NCBI GenBank assembly: GCA_021325095.1
Contig: JAJPHV010000149.1
Coordinates: forward strand, 1-62,972
Reading direction: 5' to 3'
Source of the DNA: Chloroflexota bacterium
GTDB lineage: Bacteria; Chloroflexota; Anaerolineae; Aggregatilineales; UBA2796
DNA: 62,972 bases
Within the stretch, counting starts at the first letter, position 1; each line of letters begins with the position of its first letter. The notes under the pieces were generated by a model. It was not told the DNA's origin. It searched no databases and saw nothing but the letters and a program-made list of their open reading frames with translations. Made by a program: the position numbers and the translations under genes. Of this stretch, positions 39,442 through 47,803 are shown piece by piece.

Positions 39442-39993
39442 GTGAAGCAGATCGTCGTCGCATCCACAAACCCGGTGAAAATTCAGGCCGCCTTGAACGG
39501 CTTTCGCCAGTTGTTCGCTTCCGAGCAGTTCGAAGCGCGCGGCATATCCGTGCCATCCGGGGTGAGCGCGCAGCCCATGAGCAACGCCGAGACGTTGCAA
39601 GGCGCGCTGCACCGTGTTGAGGCGGCACGCCGAGCCACGCCAGACGCGGATTACTGGATCGGGATCGAGGGTGGCTGCGAGGACAGCGCCGAGGGGATGA
39701 CGGTGTTCGCCTGGGTCGTGGCGCTGGACGGCGCTGGCAAGATGGGCAAGAGCCGCACCGCAACCTTCTTCCTGCCGCAGGAGGTGAGCGAGCTAGTCCG
39801 GCAGGGTATGGAGCTAGGCGACGCCGACGATGCCGTGTTTGGGCGCAAGAATTCCAAGCAGCAAAACGGCTCCGTCGGTCTGCTGACCGAGGACGTGATC
39901 ACGCGCCTGACGTACTACGAGCAGGCCGTCATTCTGGCGCTGATTCCATTTAAGAATGCCCATTTCCGGTGGCGCATGAACTCCGAGCATTGA
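39442..39993 (+). CDS. yjjX: Inosine/xanthosine triphosphatase (YjjX/NTPase family)
   Basis: A 183-residue house-cleaning nucleotidase removing ITP and XTP. The start VVASTNPVKIQAALNGFRQLF, the GVSAQPMSNAETLQGALHRV stretch, the WIGIEGGCED segment, and GRKNSKQQNGSVGLLTEDVITRLTYYEQAVILALIPF are diagnostic of the YjjX family and separate it from RdgB/HAM1. It starts with GTG. Gene context (between kinase and Lut genes) gives no further hint. The 230 bp upstream hold the minus-strand kinase promoter and nothing else I can support. Confidence 0.92.
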   Translation: MKQIVVASTNPVKIQAALNGFRQLFASEQFEARGISVPSGVSAQPMSNAETLQGALHRVEAARRATPDADYWIGIEGGCEDSAEGMTVFAWVVALDGAGKMGKSRTATFFLPQEVSELVRQGMELGDADDAVFGRKNSKQQNGSVGLLTEDVITRLTYYEQAVILALIPFKNAHFRWRMNSEH

Positions 39994-40013
39994 GGCCGTG
40001 CCCATTCCGGACA

Positions 40014-40688
40014 CTACGGCAAGATGATGACGTGCACAACACCGGGGCCATGCACGCCCAGGATGGTCTGCATCTCGATGTCGCCCGTCCGGCTTGGGCC
40101 GGTGATGAGCGCGATGCTGGCCGAAGCGCTCATGGCGGCGCGGCCCTCGCTGGCAAGCCAGTCCTCGATGCGCGGAAACAGCCGATCTCGACGCAGCAGC
40201 GCCACGTGAACCGGCGGCAGCAGCGAGGGCAGTCGCCCCTGTTGATCGTTCGTGATCAGGGCCAGCGTGCCCGTCGTGGCAAAGGCTGCGTCCGCTCCGG
40301 TAATGCCGACTCGGATCGGCTCGGCCTTCTGCAATTCCGCGCGGCGTTGATCACCCCGCGCGTGTGGAATGACGATCTGAATGCCATGAGCCGCCAGCAC
40401 GTCCTTCAGGCCGGGCAGCGGCAGACTTTCCCAGCCCATGACTGCCTTGTCCTCGCCCACGATGCCCAGCACGGTGTTCATGGCGTCCAGGGCCGTCGGT
40501 GGGAGATGAACCTGCCCAGACAGGCGCTCGACTTCGGCCCGGAAGCGCGCCACCAGATCGGCGTCCTCGTCCAGGCGGGTCACCGGCAGGTATTGCGCCG
40601 GGCGCGGCGGGGCATCCTCGAAGGGCGGCTTGCTCGCGCGCAAACGCTGCAAGATGCGGTCCCGGCTGCTGTGTCCGGTGTTGTTCAT
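40014..40688 (-). CDS. lutC: Lactate utilization protein C (LUD domain)
   Basis: A 224-residue LUD-domain protein, the third subunit of the LutABC L-lactate oxidising complex. The RDRILQRLRASKPPFEDAPPRPAQYLPVTR N-terminus and the VRVGITGADAAFATTGTLAL and ITGPSRTGDIEMQTILGVHGPGVVHVI segments match LutC/YkgG. ATG at 40688 overlaps the stop of lutB by 4 bp (ATGA), which sets the start; the frame remains open upstream inside lutB without a plausible alternative. It is the last gene of the lutABC order on the minus strand. Confidence 0.92.
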   Translation of the reverse strand: MNNTGHSSRDRILQRLRASKPPFEDAPPRPAQYLPVTRLDEDADLVARFRAEVERLSGQVHLPPTALDAMNTVLGIVGEDKAVMGWESLPLPGLKDVLAAHGIQIVIPHARGDQRRAELQKAEPIRVGITGADAAFATTGTLALITNDQQGRLPSLLPPVHVALLRRDRLFPRIEDWLASEGRAAMSASASIALITGPSRTGDIEMQTILGVHGPGVVHVIILP

Positions 40689-42103
40689 GGGCGGCCCTGT
40701 CTTTTTCGCTCTCGCCACAACTGGCGGAAAGGCTTCGCGGCGAAAGGCGGAAAATCCCGGTTCCGCGTCCAGTGACCGAGCGGGCCGGGCAAACGATGAA
40801 GCGTCTCGTCGTACCCGGCGGCGACGCGGCTGGCGGCACTGGCGGCTTTGCCAGCCACTTCGTACAACTGCGGCGAACGCATCGCCACCGCCCAACCTTT
40901 CACGCCGAGCGAGATCGCGGGGTCTGCGTCTCCATCGGCCACCAGATCGGCGCGCAGCCGGAGCAGCAAGTCCGGGATGTTAATGTCCACCGGGCAGGCG
41001 GCTTTGCACGCGCCGCACAGGCTGCTGGCGTGCGGCAGGGGCGCGGCGTTGTGGATGCCGTTGAGCAGCGGCGTGACCACCGCGCCGATAGGGCCAGCAT
41101 AGACCCACCCATAGGCGTGGCCGCCGACGTTCTGGTAAACCGGGCAGGTGTTCAGGCACGCGCCGCAGCGGATGCAGGCCAGCGCTTCTGGGTACTCGCC
41201 GTCGTAGATGCTTGTGCGCCCGTTATCGACCAGCACCACGTACATTGCCTCGGGGCCGTCCGGGTCGCCGGGCCGGGCCGGGCCGTTGATCAGGTGCACA
41301 TAGCTGCTCAGGCGCTGCCCGGTGGCGCTGCGCGTCAGCAGTTGGAGCAGCGTACCAAAATCGTCCAGCGTCTCGATCACTTTTTCGATGCCGACGGCCA
41401 TCACAAACACGCGCGGCAGTGACGAACACATCCGCCCATTGCCCTCATTCGTGACGGTGATCAGGGTTCCCGTCTCGGCAATGGCGAAGTTGCAGCCCTG
41501 GATGCCCATGTCCGCCTCGATGAAGCGGGGGCGCATGTAGGCGCGGGCCGCCGCCGTCAGCGCCGCCGGGTCGTCGGTGGGCGTCATGTGCAGTTCTCTG
41601 GCAAACAGATCGCGCACCTGTTCCCGCGTCTTGTGCATGACGGGCATGATGATATGGCTGGGCGTTTCGTGGGCAATCTGGACAATGAACTCACCCAGGT
41701 CGGTTTCCACCACGTCCAGCCCTTCCCCTTCGAGGAGGCGGTTGAGACCCGTCTCCTCCGTCACCATGCTCTTGCCTTTGGCGATTTGGCGAACATGGTG
41801 GCGGCGCGCAATATCCAGAATATGCCGGTTGCACTCCTGCCCGTCCGAGGCCCACAGGACGTGCACGCCGCGTGCGGTCAGCTTACGTTCGAGCATTTCC
41901 AGCAGGTCAGGGAGGCTGTGCAGGGCGCGCAGACGGGCCGCGCGGGCCTGCTGCCGGAGCGCCGCCGCGTCGGTCACTTCGGACATGGCGTTGATCCGTG
42001 CATTGAGCGCGTGCGTCGTGCCGCGATCCAGGGCCGTTTGCAGCACCCGATCCCGGATGGCAGTGGTCGCGCTCTCGACGAAACGGTTCGCCTTAAGCTC
42101 CAC
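40685..42103 (-). CDS. lutB: Lactate utilization iron-sulfur protein B
   Basis: A 472-residue protein with an N-terminal LUD domain and two C-terminal [4Fe-4S] ferredoxin motifs, CIRCGACLNTCPVYQNVGG and CGACKAACPVDINIP. The segment SMVTEETGLNRLLEGEGLDVVETDLGEFIVQ is characteristic of LutB/YkgF. It should carry electrons between the LutA cysteine-rich subunit and the acceptor during L-lactate to pyruvate oxidation. Its start overlaps the end of lutA by 11 bp and its end overlaps lutC by 4 bp. No lactate permease or LutR regulator is in the window. Confidence 0.93.
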   Translation of the reverse strand: MELKANRFVESATTAIRDRVLQTALDRGTTHALNARINAMSEVTDAAALRQQARAARLRALHSLPDLLEMLERKLTARGVHVLWASDGQECNRHILDIARRHHVRQIAKGKSMVTEETGLNRLLEGEGLDVVETDLGEFIVQIAHETPSHIIMPVMHKTREQVRDLFARELHMTPTDDPAALTAAARAYMRPRFIEADMGIQGCNFAIAETGTLITVTNEGNGRMCSSLPRVFVMAVGIEKVIETLDDFGTLLQLLTRSATGQRLSSYVHLINGPARPGDPDGPEAMYVVLVDNGRTSIYDGEYPEALACIRCGACLNTCPVYQNVGGHAYGWVYAGPIGAVVTPLLNGIHNAAPLPHASSLCGACKAACPVDINIPDLLLRLRADLVADGDADPAISLGVKGWAVAMRSPQLYEVAGKAASAASRVAAGYDETLHRLPGPLGHWTRNRDFPPFAAKPFRQLWRERKRQGRP

Positions 42104-42863
42104 TGCCGCCCACCTTTCCGGCCAGCACGTCGGCGATGTGCACGGCCCGTTTGGGGCAGCCCTGGCGGCTCAACCCGCCGTTGATCTGCGTCATGCAGCT
42201 GGTGTCGCACAGGACAATCGTATCCGCTTCGCAGGCCATGATGGCCTTAACCTTGTCGTTGAGCATCGCCCCGCTCACGTCCGGCATTTTGATAGCGAAC
42301 AGGCCGCCGAAGCCGCAGCACTGATCCGCGCCGGGCAGTTCGACCACCTCCGCCTGCCTGACGTTGTTCAACAGCGCGCGGGGCTGCTTTTGCACGCCCA
42401 GTCCGCGCAGGCCGTGACAGGCATCGTGCAAGGCGAGCTTGGCTGGCTGTTTGAGCGCCGTGCCGACATCGGTGATGCCCAGGCCATCGACCAGGTATTC
42501 GGTCAGTTCCCAGGTGATGCTGGCCGCCCAGGTAGCACGCGCATACCAGACGGGGTCATCCTGGAACAGTTCCGGGTAGTAGTGCCGCACCATCGCCACG
42601 CACGACCCGGAGGGGGCGACGATCACCTCGGCATCCTTGAAAGCTTCCAGGAAATGCCGGGCCACCGCTCTGGCCTCGTCCCGGTAGCCTGCGTTGAAGC
42701 CCATCTGCCCGCAGCACGTCTGCGCTTCGGGGAAATCCACCTCCACGCCGAGCCGTTCCAGCACCTCGACAGTGGACATACCCGTTTCCGGGTAAATCAT
42801 GTCAACGATGCACGTCACGAAAAGGGATACGCGCTTGTTAAAAACTGAGGGTCGGCGGTGCAC
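42093..42863 (-). CDS. lutA: Lactate utilization protein A, (Fe-S)-binding CCG-domain subunit
   Basis: A 256-residue protein with two CCG domains. The N-terminal SLFVTCIVDMIYPETGMS, the first TCCGQMGFNAGYRDEA motif, a SCVAMVRHYYPELF segment, HDACHGLRGLGVQKQPRALL and the second QCCGFGGLFAIKMPDVSGAML are as in LutA/YkgE and GlpC/HdrB relatives. These cysteines hold an iron-sulfur cofactor. It is the first gene of lutABC. The GTG start at 42863 is supported by GGAG five to six bases upstream. A tandem left-half copy of the intergenic repeat lies just upstream. Confidence 0.93.
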   Translation of the reverse strand: MHRRPSVFNKRVSLFVTCIVDMIYPETGMSTVEVLERLGVEVDFPEAQTCCGQMGFNAGYRDEARAVARHFLEAFKDAEVIVAPSGSCVAMVRHYYPELFQDDPVWYARATWAASITWELTEYLVDGLGITDVGTALKQPAKLALHDACHGLRGLGVQKQPRALLNNVRQAEVVELPGADQCCGFGGLFAIKMPDVSGAMLNDKVKAIMACEADTIVLCDTSCMTQINGGLSRQGCPKRAVHIADVLAGKVGGSGA

Positions 42864-42907
42864 AATTTCTCCAGAGGTCTAATTTTGGGTAGTAAGCAGA
42901 GAGTTTA

Positions 42908-43010
42908 CCTCACCCCCGGCCTTTTTCGGCAAATGGCGGGGGGATAGGTTTTTACCTCACCCCTGGCCCCCTCTCTGCTTACAGAGAGGGGGAACCGATA
43001 GACTGTGAGG
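42908..43010. repeat. CCTCACCC-type repeat, copy D (two left halves in tandem)
   Basis: CCTCACCCCCGG begins at 42908 and CCTCACCCCTGG again at 42955. The second unit carries the hairpin CCCCCTCTCTG/CAGAGAGGGGG, and a degenerate right end TGTGAGG closes at 43010. The first unit has a decayed interior. The arrangement suggests insertion of one element next to or into another. It lies between lutA and the exported SH3b/FecR-like gene, both on the minus strand. Confidence 0.65.
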
Positions 43011-43025
43011 ACTTGCAGAACATCA

Positions 43026-44576
43026 TCAGGGGACGGAGGAGACATTGCCTGGATTCAGTGTGTAGGACACACTCTTGCTCTGGCCGCCGCAGTTCATGGT
43101 CAGTGTGTAGGTGGTGGGCTTCTGGATGCACACGAATTGCGAACCGTGACCAATCACGCCCTGGCCGTTGAAGAAGACCGTTTCGACGCCCTCCACGTCC
43201 CAGCGCATCGTGGTGCAGAACTGTCCGCGCGACTTCGGATCATACGGCGCAGGGTTCTGATCGGCGGCGAAGCGCTGGACGGTGAACGTGCAATTGGCGC
43301 CAGGCGTGGCCTGCGTCGGGGTGGGCGATGGCTGGCCGGGCTGCTGCGGCCTGGGGGTAAAGGTGATGCGCGGGCGCGGCGTAGCCGGCGGCACGACGGT
43401 GCACGGCACAGTCAGGCCCGCCGCCTTGCTGATGTTGCACACGAACGGCAGGAACAGCTCGCTGGTTTGCATGGGGCGCGGCGGGCTGGGCGGGCCATTG
43501 ACCATCAGGCCGAGCGCGAAATCTGGCGCGGCGGCCTGCCCAGTTCCGGGTGTTCCCAACGGCAGGGTGACGCCCTGCCCGGCATTGACGATTTGTCGGA
43601 CGTTGCCGACGGTGACGATGCCCTGGCCTTCTAACACCGACATGACCATTTGCCTGTCGGCCTGCGCCCGAAAAATGGCCGTCGATCCGAGCGTGATGTC
43701 AGCCCCGTTCACCTTGAAACTGACCTTCTGGCCTTTCGGACTCTGCACCAGCAAGCCGCCCGCCGGCACGTCTTTGCAATCAGCCTGAGAACCGACGCCC
43801 GTCGAGAAGTAGAAGGCCGACATGCCGGGCAACGAGGCGGGCTGGTTCGGATCGTTGACGGGCAGGCTGCTCACATCGCAGGACAGTTTCAAGACCTGGG
43901 TGAATAGCCAGCCGGTCTGCCCCTGGTATTCCGCCTGTACCCACGAACTGTTCGCCAGCCGCGCGGTGACATTGGCGGTGGCGTTGGGCGGCAGCAAGAC
44001 GACCTGCTGTTCGTTTGGCCCCGGTGCGGTGCGCAGGAACGTCTGCCGCGTGGTCGTCGCCGTGCAGGCGGGGGCCACCGTCGCCGCGCCAGTGGCGCCA
44101 CTGGCGACGGTAGCATTGGTCAGGCTGGTATCGCCGTACAGCACAAAGGTCACGGCCTGGCCTGCCGTCGTGCCGGGCAGGTTGGTCTGTACCTTGAGGA
44201 CCGCCAGACCCCATTCGCCACGTTCCAGGTTCAGCGGCGCAGTCGTAATTGACTTGAGCGCACTGAGCGGCGCGATGTTACCGGGCACCGTAAACGGAAA
44301 AGACGATGCTGCGTCTTCGTCTCGATACTGCACGGTGATGGCCGTGTTGCCATAACAAACCTGATCTCGATCCAGGCTGCTGCACTGCTGTGACAGATTC
44401 TTCTGGACGGCAGGCAGCAGTTGCGCGCAGGACAGGGCCGCAGGTGTAGCCGTCACTTGGGCTGTAATCACGCCGGGCGTCCAGATCGCCCCGGCCACGA
44501 TCAAGATCACGACGAGTAGTGCTGCGGTGGAGAGCCGCTTTGATCTGCTCTCAATCGGCCTTCGTAGTGAACGCAT
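43026..44576 (-). CDS. Exported protein with SH3b-like and FecR-like segments
   Basis: A 516-residue protein. A membrane segment or signal peptide is at about 17-37, followed by VTATPAALSCAQLLPAVQ. An SH3b-like unit (about 195-250, QTFLRTAPGPNEQQVVLLPPNATANV then SWVQAEYQGQTGWLFTQVL) follows. A FecR-like segment (about 300-360, LVQSPKGQKVSFKVNGADITLG then LEGQGIVTVGNV) comes next, then a Pro/Thr-rich linker. A C-terminal Ig-like domain (about 430-516, RWDVEGVETVFFNGQGVIGHGS) ends the protein. Binding to cell wall or peptide is plausible; no enzyme motif is seen. ATG at 44576 has GAGG 7 bases upstream. It is divergent from a GAF histidine kinase gene. Confidence 0.72.
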   Translation of the reverse strand: MRSLRRPIESRSKRLSTAALLVVILIVAGAIWTPGVITAQVTATPAALSCAQLLPAVQKNLSQQCSSLDRDQVCYGNTAITVQYRDEDAASSFPFTVPGNIAPLSALKSITTAPLNLERGEWGLAVLKVQTNLPGTTAGQAVTFVLYGDTSLTNATVASGATGAATVAPACTATTTRQTFLRTAPGPNEQQVVLLPPNATANVTARLANSSWVQAEYQGQTGWLFTQVLKLSCDVSSLPVNDPNQPASLPGMSAFYFSTGVGSQADCKDVPAGGLLVQSPKGQKVSFKVNGADITLGSTAIFRAQADRQMVMSVLEGQGIVTVGNVRQIVNAGQGVTLPLGTPGTGQAAAPDFALGLMVNGPPSPPRPMQTSELFLPFVCNISKAAGLTVPCTVVPPATPRPRITFTPRPQQPGQPSPTPTQATPGANCTFTVQRFAADQNPAPYDPKSRGQFCTTMRWDVEGVETVFFNGQGVIGHGSQFVCIQKPTTYTLTMNCGGQSKSVSYTLNPGNVSSVP

Positions 44577-44700
44577 GTTATGCCTCAGTCTCTCGAATAC
44601 ACTCTGGCCGGGCCACTTCCGCCCATATCCTAATCCTATCACAGGACGCAAGCCTGCGCACACCCGGCTAGGGCAGCAGCTTCTAATTTCTTCCTGCCAA

Positions 44701-44729
44701 TTGGCGCAAATCTCAAAGTGCTATATCAT
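44701..44729 (+). promoter_or_regulatory. Putative promoter of the GAF histidine kinase gene
   Basis: TTGGCG (44701-44706) and TATCAT (44724-44729) are 17 bp apart, about 40 bases before the ATG at 44771. The match is moderate. Confidence 0.3.
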
Positions 44730-44770
44730 GGGAGTGACGGCCTCCGCCTTGAGTCGAGCGAGCATGTGAC

Positions 44771-46030
44771 ATGGCAACCCAAGAGCAAGTGATTGATCTG
44801 CAACGGCAGAATGCCGTCCTGAACCGGCTGTTGGACGTGAGCCTGATCCTGAACTCCAACCTGGCGATCAAGCCGCTGTTGGGTTTCATCATGGAAGCGA
44901 CCTGCGAGATCACGTCGTCCGAAGCAGCGTCGATCATGCTCTATGACCGGAACGCCGACCAACTGCGCTTCGTGGCCGCCAACTCGCCGGGCACGGACAT
45001 GGCAAAGCTGGCCGCCATCCCCGTACCGATGGAGGGCAGCATTGGCGGGCAGATCGTCCGGGAGAATCGCTCCATCATGATCCAGGACGAGTCCGACCCG
45101 CGTATTTACCGCCCGGTGGACAACGCCATCAAGTTCCGCACACGCTCGCTGCTCGGCGTGCCGATGCAGATCAAGGGCGAGGTGATCGGCGTGCTGGAGT
45201 CGGTGAACAAGCGTGAAGGTCCCTGGACAGAAGAGGATCGTAGCCACCTGTCGATTCTGGCGTCTCAGGCCGCCGTCGCCATCCAGAATGCGCAGCAAGC
45301 CGAGGCGCTGCGCAAAGCCTACGACAGCCTGCACCAGCTTGATAAGCTGAAGAGCGATTTCATTGCCATCGCTTCCCACGAACTGCGCACGCCGCTCGGC
45401 GTCATTCTGGGCTACGCCAGCTTCTTGCAGGAGGAGGCGCAGGGCGAGGCCAGCGAACACGCCACCGCCGTCCTGAACAGCGCGCTGCACCTGCGTAACC
45501 TGATCGAAGACCTGACCAATTTGCGCTTCCTGCAACTCGGCTCGACGGAACTCAGCCGCGAACCCGTGCCGGTCTCGGCGCTGATCGAGGCCGCCGAGCA
45601 CGACGTTCACTCGCTGATCGCGGCCAAAGGCACGAAGCTGATCGTGGACAGGACGCACGGCGAGGCACTGGTCAACGTGGATCGCCTCAAGATCGGCATG
45701 GCGCTGACCAACATCCTGAACAACGCTATCAAGTTCACGCCGAACAACGGGCAGATCACCATTGCGATGGAAAAACGCCACCATGAAATCCTGATCAGGG
45801 TGCAGGACAACGGCATGGGCATCCCGCCTGATAAATTGGAGCGCATCTTCGACCAGTTCTACCAGGTCGAAGATCACATGACGCGCCGCCAGAACGGGAT
45901 GGGGATCGGCCTGTCGATTGCGCGTGGCATGGTGCAGGCGCACGACGGACGGCTGTGGGCCGAAAGCGAGGGCCTGAACAAAGGCAGCACGTTTATCATT
46001 GCCCTGCCGCTGGTCGAGCCGCACAATTGA
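44771..46030 (+). CDS. GAF-domain sensor histidine kinase
   Basis: A 419-residue soluble kinase. A helical N-terminus leads to a GAF domain (about 22-180, with SEAASIMLYDRNADQLRFVAANSPG and SLLGVPMQIKGEVIGVLESVNKREGPWTEED). HisKA has His203 in IAIASHELRTPLGVILGYASF. The HATPase has ILNNAIKFTPNNGQI, the G1 box QDNGMGIPPDKLERIF and the G2 box GMGIGLSIARGMV. No partner response regulator is adjacent, so it is an orphan kinase in this window. The next plus-strand gene starts 420 bp downstream. Confidence 0.92.
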   Translation: MATQEQVIDLQRQNAVLNRLLDVSLILNSNLAIKPLLGFIMEATCEITSSEAASIMLYDRNADQLRFVAANSPGTDMAKLAAIPVPMEGSIGGQIVRENRSIMIQDESDPRIYRPVDNAIKFRTRSLLGVPMQIKGEVIGVLESVNKREGPWTEEDRSHLSILASQAAVAIQNAQQAEALRKAYDSLHQLDKLKSDFIAIASHELRTPLGVILGYASFLQEEAQGEASEHATAVLNSALHLRNLIEDLTNLRFLQLGSTELSREPVPVSALIEAAEHDVHSLIAAKGTKLIVDRTHGEALVNVDRLKIGMALTNILNNAIKFTPNNGQITIAMEKRHHEILIRVQDNGMGIPPDKLERIFDQFYQVEDHMTRRQNGMGIGLSIARGMVQAHDGRLWAESEGLNKGSTFIIALPLVEPHN

Positions 46031-46450
46031 GTGTGCCCTGATCCTTCCACCCTCAATAACATCGATGGCGCCATGGGTAAAGGACGATGCCCGGTTCCCA
46101 CGCCGGGCAGCCCCTTTGATCTGACGTTGAACCGGATGACTTCCCCATGAATTTAGCATGAAAAATCCCGTTTCTTGCCGCCAGACAGGTGAGCAAGCCT
46201 CGTAAAACGGCTTGTATGCAAAGCCATTCGGACTTAGACTATGCGTGATCTCACTTGAAAAACGTAAAGACAAACAGGAAGCCGCCCGGTGGTTGGACCC
46301 GGGCAGGAAACAATACAGCCCGGTCATCGGAAAGTCGTTTTACCCGGCAACTGGGCTGGCAGCAGCAGGTAGCTTGCACGTCCGAGCGCCGCCAGAGTCG
46401 TCGTGGCGAATTGAGCAGCAGGCAGGCTATCGCTTTGGAGCAACCCTAAC
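46031..46450. other. Non-coding 420-bp interval
   Basis: No convincing gene is seen between the GAF kinase and the Npt/MFS-like transporter gene. The interval holds one hairpin (46089-46108) and short open frames without ribosome sites or coding character. It probably contains the promoter of the downstream four-gene operon, but no clear sigma70 box could be read. Confidence 0.5.
46089..46108 (+). terminator. Weak hairpin downstream of the GAF kinase
   Basis: GCCCGG and CCGGGC pair around an 8-base loop about 60 bases after the kinase stop codon. Only CCCCTTT follows, so termination is uncertain. Confidence 0.25.
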
Positions 46451-47788
46451 ATGAGTGCCTTCGTCAACCGGTTGTTTCGCCTCCATGCGGGAGAAATAGG
46501 ACTCGTCCTGGCTCTCGGTATTCTGTTGTTGAGCAACTCGCTGGCGATGCAGGTGTCCAGCGTGGTCTCGGTCAGCGGCTTCCTGAGCGAAGTTGGCCCG
46601 AACCAGATTCTGATCGTCTGGATCGTGGATATGCTGCTGGTGATCCTGGCCGCCGGGCTGCAATCGTTGATCGTTGACCGTTTTGATCGCATCACGTTGA
46701 TGGGCTGGATCAGCCTGGCCTTTGCGCTGGCGTATACCGTCCTGCGTATCATGTTTACCTTTGGCGCGCCCGGCTGGTTAACGTATTCGCTGCTCTACTT
46801 GCTGACCGATCAGCAGTGGCTCTTTTTCCCGCTTATTTTCTGGATTCTTGCCAACGACATCTTCGACATGGCGCAGTCGCAGCGCCTGTTCCCGGTCATC
46901 GGCGGCCTGGGCTTCATGGGGCAGATCGCGGGGTTGGGCATTACGGCAGCGGCGGCCAATCTCCTGAAAGAGCGGAACGTCTCGACGGTGGAGCTTTTGT
47001 CGCTCAACGTCGTCATTTACATTCTGGTTTACGTGTTGGTCGTGACGCGCCTGCGAGGCGTAAGAATCCGCGAGACGACGCACCCCCGCGAGAGTGTCCG
47101 CGAAGCGCTGACTGAAGGGTGGGCATTCATCCGCGAAGTGCCAACGTTTCGTTTCCTGACGCTCTCCATGATTGCGGCGGGCATGGCAATTACCATCGTC
47201 GAGTTCCGCTTTCTGGCCGACTCGAACAGCGCCTTCCACGACCCGGCCAGCTTCCAGACCTTCTACAGCCTGTACAAGATCGGCTTGGCTGGGGGCGGGC
47301 TTGCCATTCAGAGTTTGCTGACCAGCCGGATCATCAACCGGATGACGCTGAAGAATGCTTTCTTCATCCTGCCTGTAGCGCTGGTGGCCGGCACGCTGGC
47401 GCTGATCGCCTGGCCGGGGATCGCCACCAGCACCATTGCGCGCGCGACGACCCGCATCCTGCAGAATACCGACGAGTCGGCGCGCAAGTCCTTCCAGGCC
47501 CTGGTTCCGGAGGAACGCAGGGGCCGTGTCAGCATGTTTATGGACAGCTACCTGTACGCCATCGGCACGATTATCGGCTCCCTTGTTACCGGCGCGGTGA
47601 TTCTGGTCGGCATCGGAGTCAGGAGCACCTCCGACTATTACGTGTACATTGGTGCGGCGCTGCTGGCGTCGGTTGTCGCAACCTGGGCGATTGCCCGCGT
47701 GCGCACGACCTACGACACCAGCATGTTGAACTGGCGGCTGAAGCGCCGCCAGCGCGGAGCCAGCGTGCTGGACAAACTCGAATTTTGA
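46451..47788 (+). CDS. MFS/Npt (ATP:ADP translocase-like) membrane transporter
   Basis: A 445-residue protein with about 11-12 predicted membrane helices. The pattern (LHAGEIGLVLALGILLLSNSLAMQVSSVVSVSGFLSEVG at the N-terminus, a WILANDIFDMAQSQRLFPVIGGLGFMGQIAGLGI segment after helix 4, and DESARKSFQALVPEERRGRVSMFMDSYLYAIGTIIGSLV near helix 10) resembles bacterial Npt1/Npt2-type carriers of the major facilitator group. Substrate is unknown; free-living relatives are not necessarily nucleotide exchangers. It opens a tight plus-strand run: the GNAT gene starts 15 bp later, followed by a HAMP sensor and an ATP-grasp ligase. Confidence 0.75.
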   Translation: MSAFVNRLFRLHAGEIGLVLALGILLLSNSLAMQVSSVVSVSGFLSEVGPNQILIVWIVDMLLVILAAGLQSLIVDRFDRITLMGWISLAFALAYTVLRIMFTFGAPGWLTYSLLYLLTDQQWLFFPLIFWILANDIFDMAQSQRLFPVIGGLGFMGQIAGLGITAAAANLLKERNVSTVELLSLNVVIYILVYVLVVTRLRGVRIRETTHPRESVREALTEGWAFIREVPTFRFLTLSMIAAGMAITIVEFRFLADSNSAFHDPASFQTFYSLYKIGLAGGGLAIQSLLTSRIINRMTLKNAFFILPVALVAGTLALIAWPGIATSTIARATTRILQNTDESARKSFQALVPEERRGRVSMFMDSYLYAIGTIIGSLVTGAVILVGIGVRSTSDYYVYIGAALLASVVATWAIARVRTTYDTSMLNWRLKRRQRGASVLDKLEF

Positions 47789-47803
47789 TCAAGGAACCCG
47801 ACA

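Noticed and set aside
44726..46327. A 533-codon open frame antisense to the GAF histidine kinase
   Set aside because: It shadows a gene with full kinase motifs, has no ribosome site, and encodes a low-complexity His/Arg-rich product.
46212..46454. An 80-codon frame in the 420-bp gap before the Npt/MFS-like gene
   Set aside because: It overlaps the next start codon, lacks a ribosome site and gives no recognisable protein.
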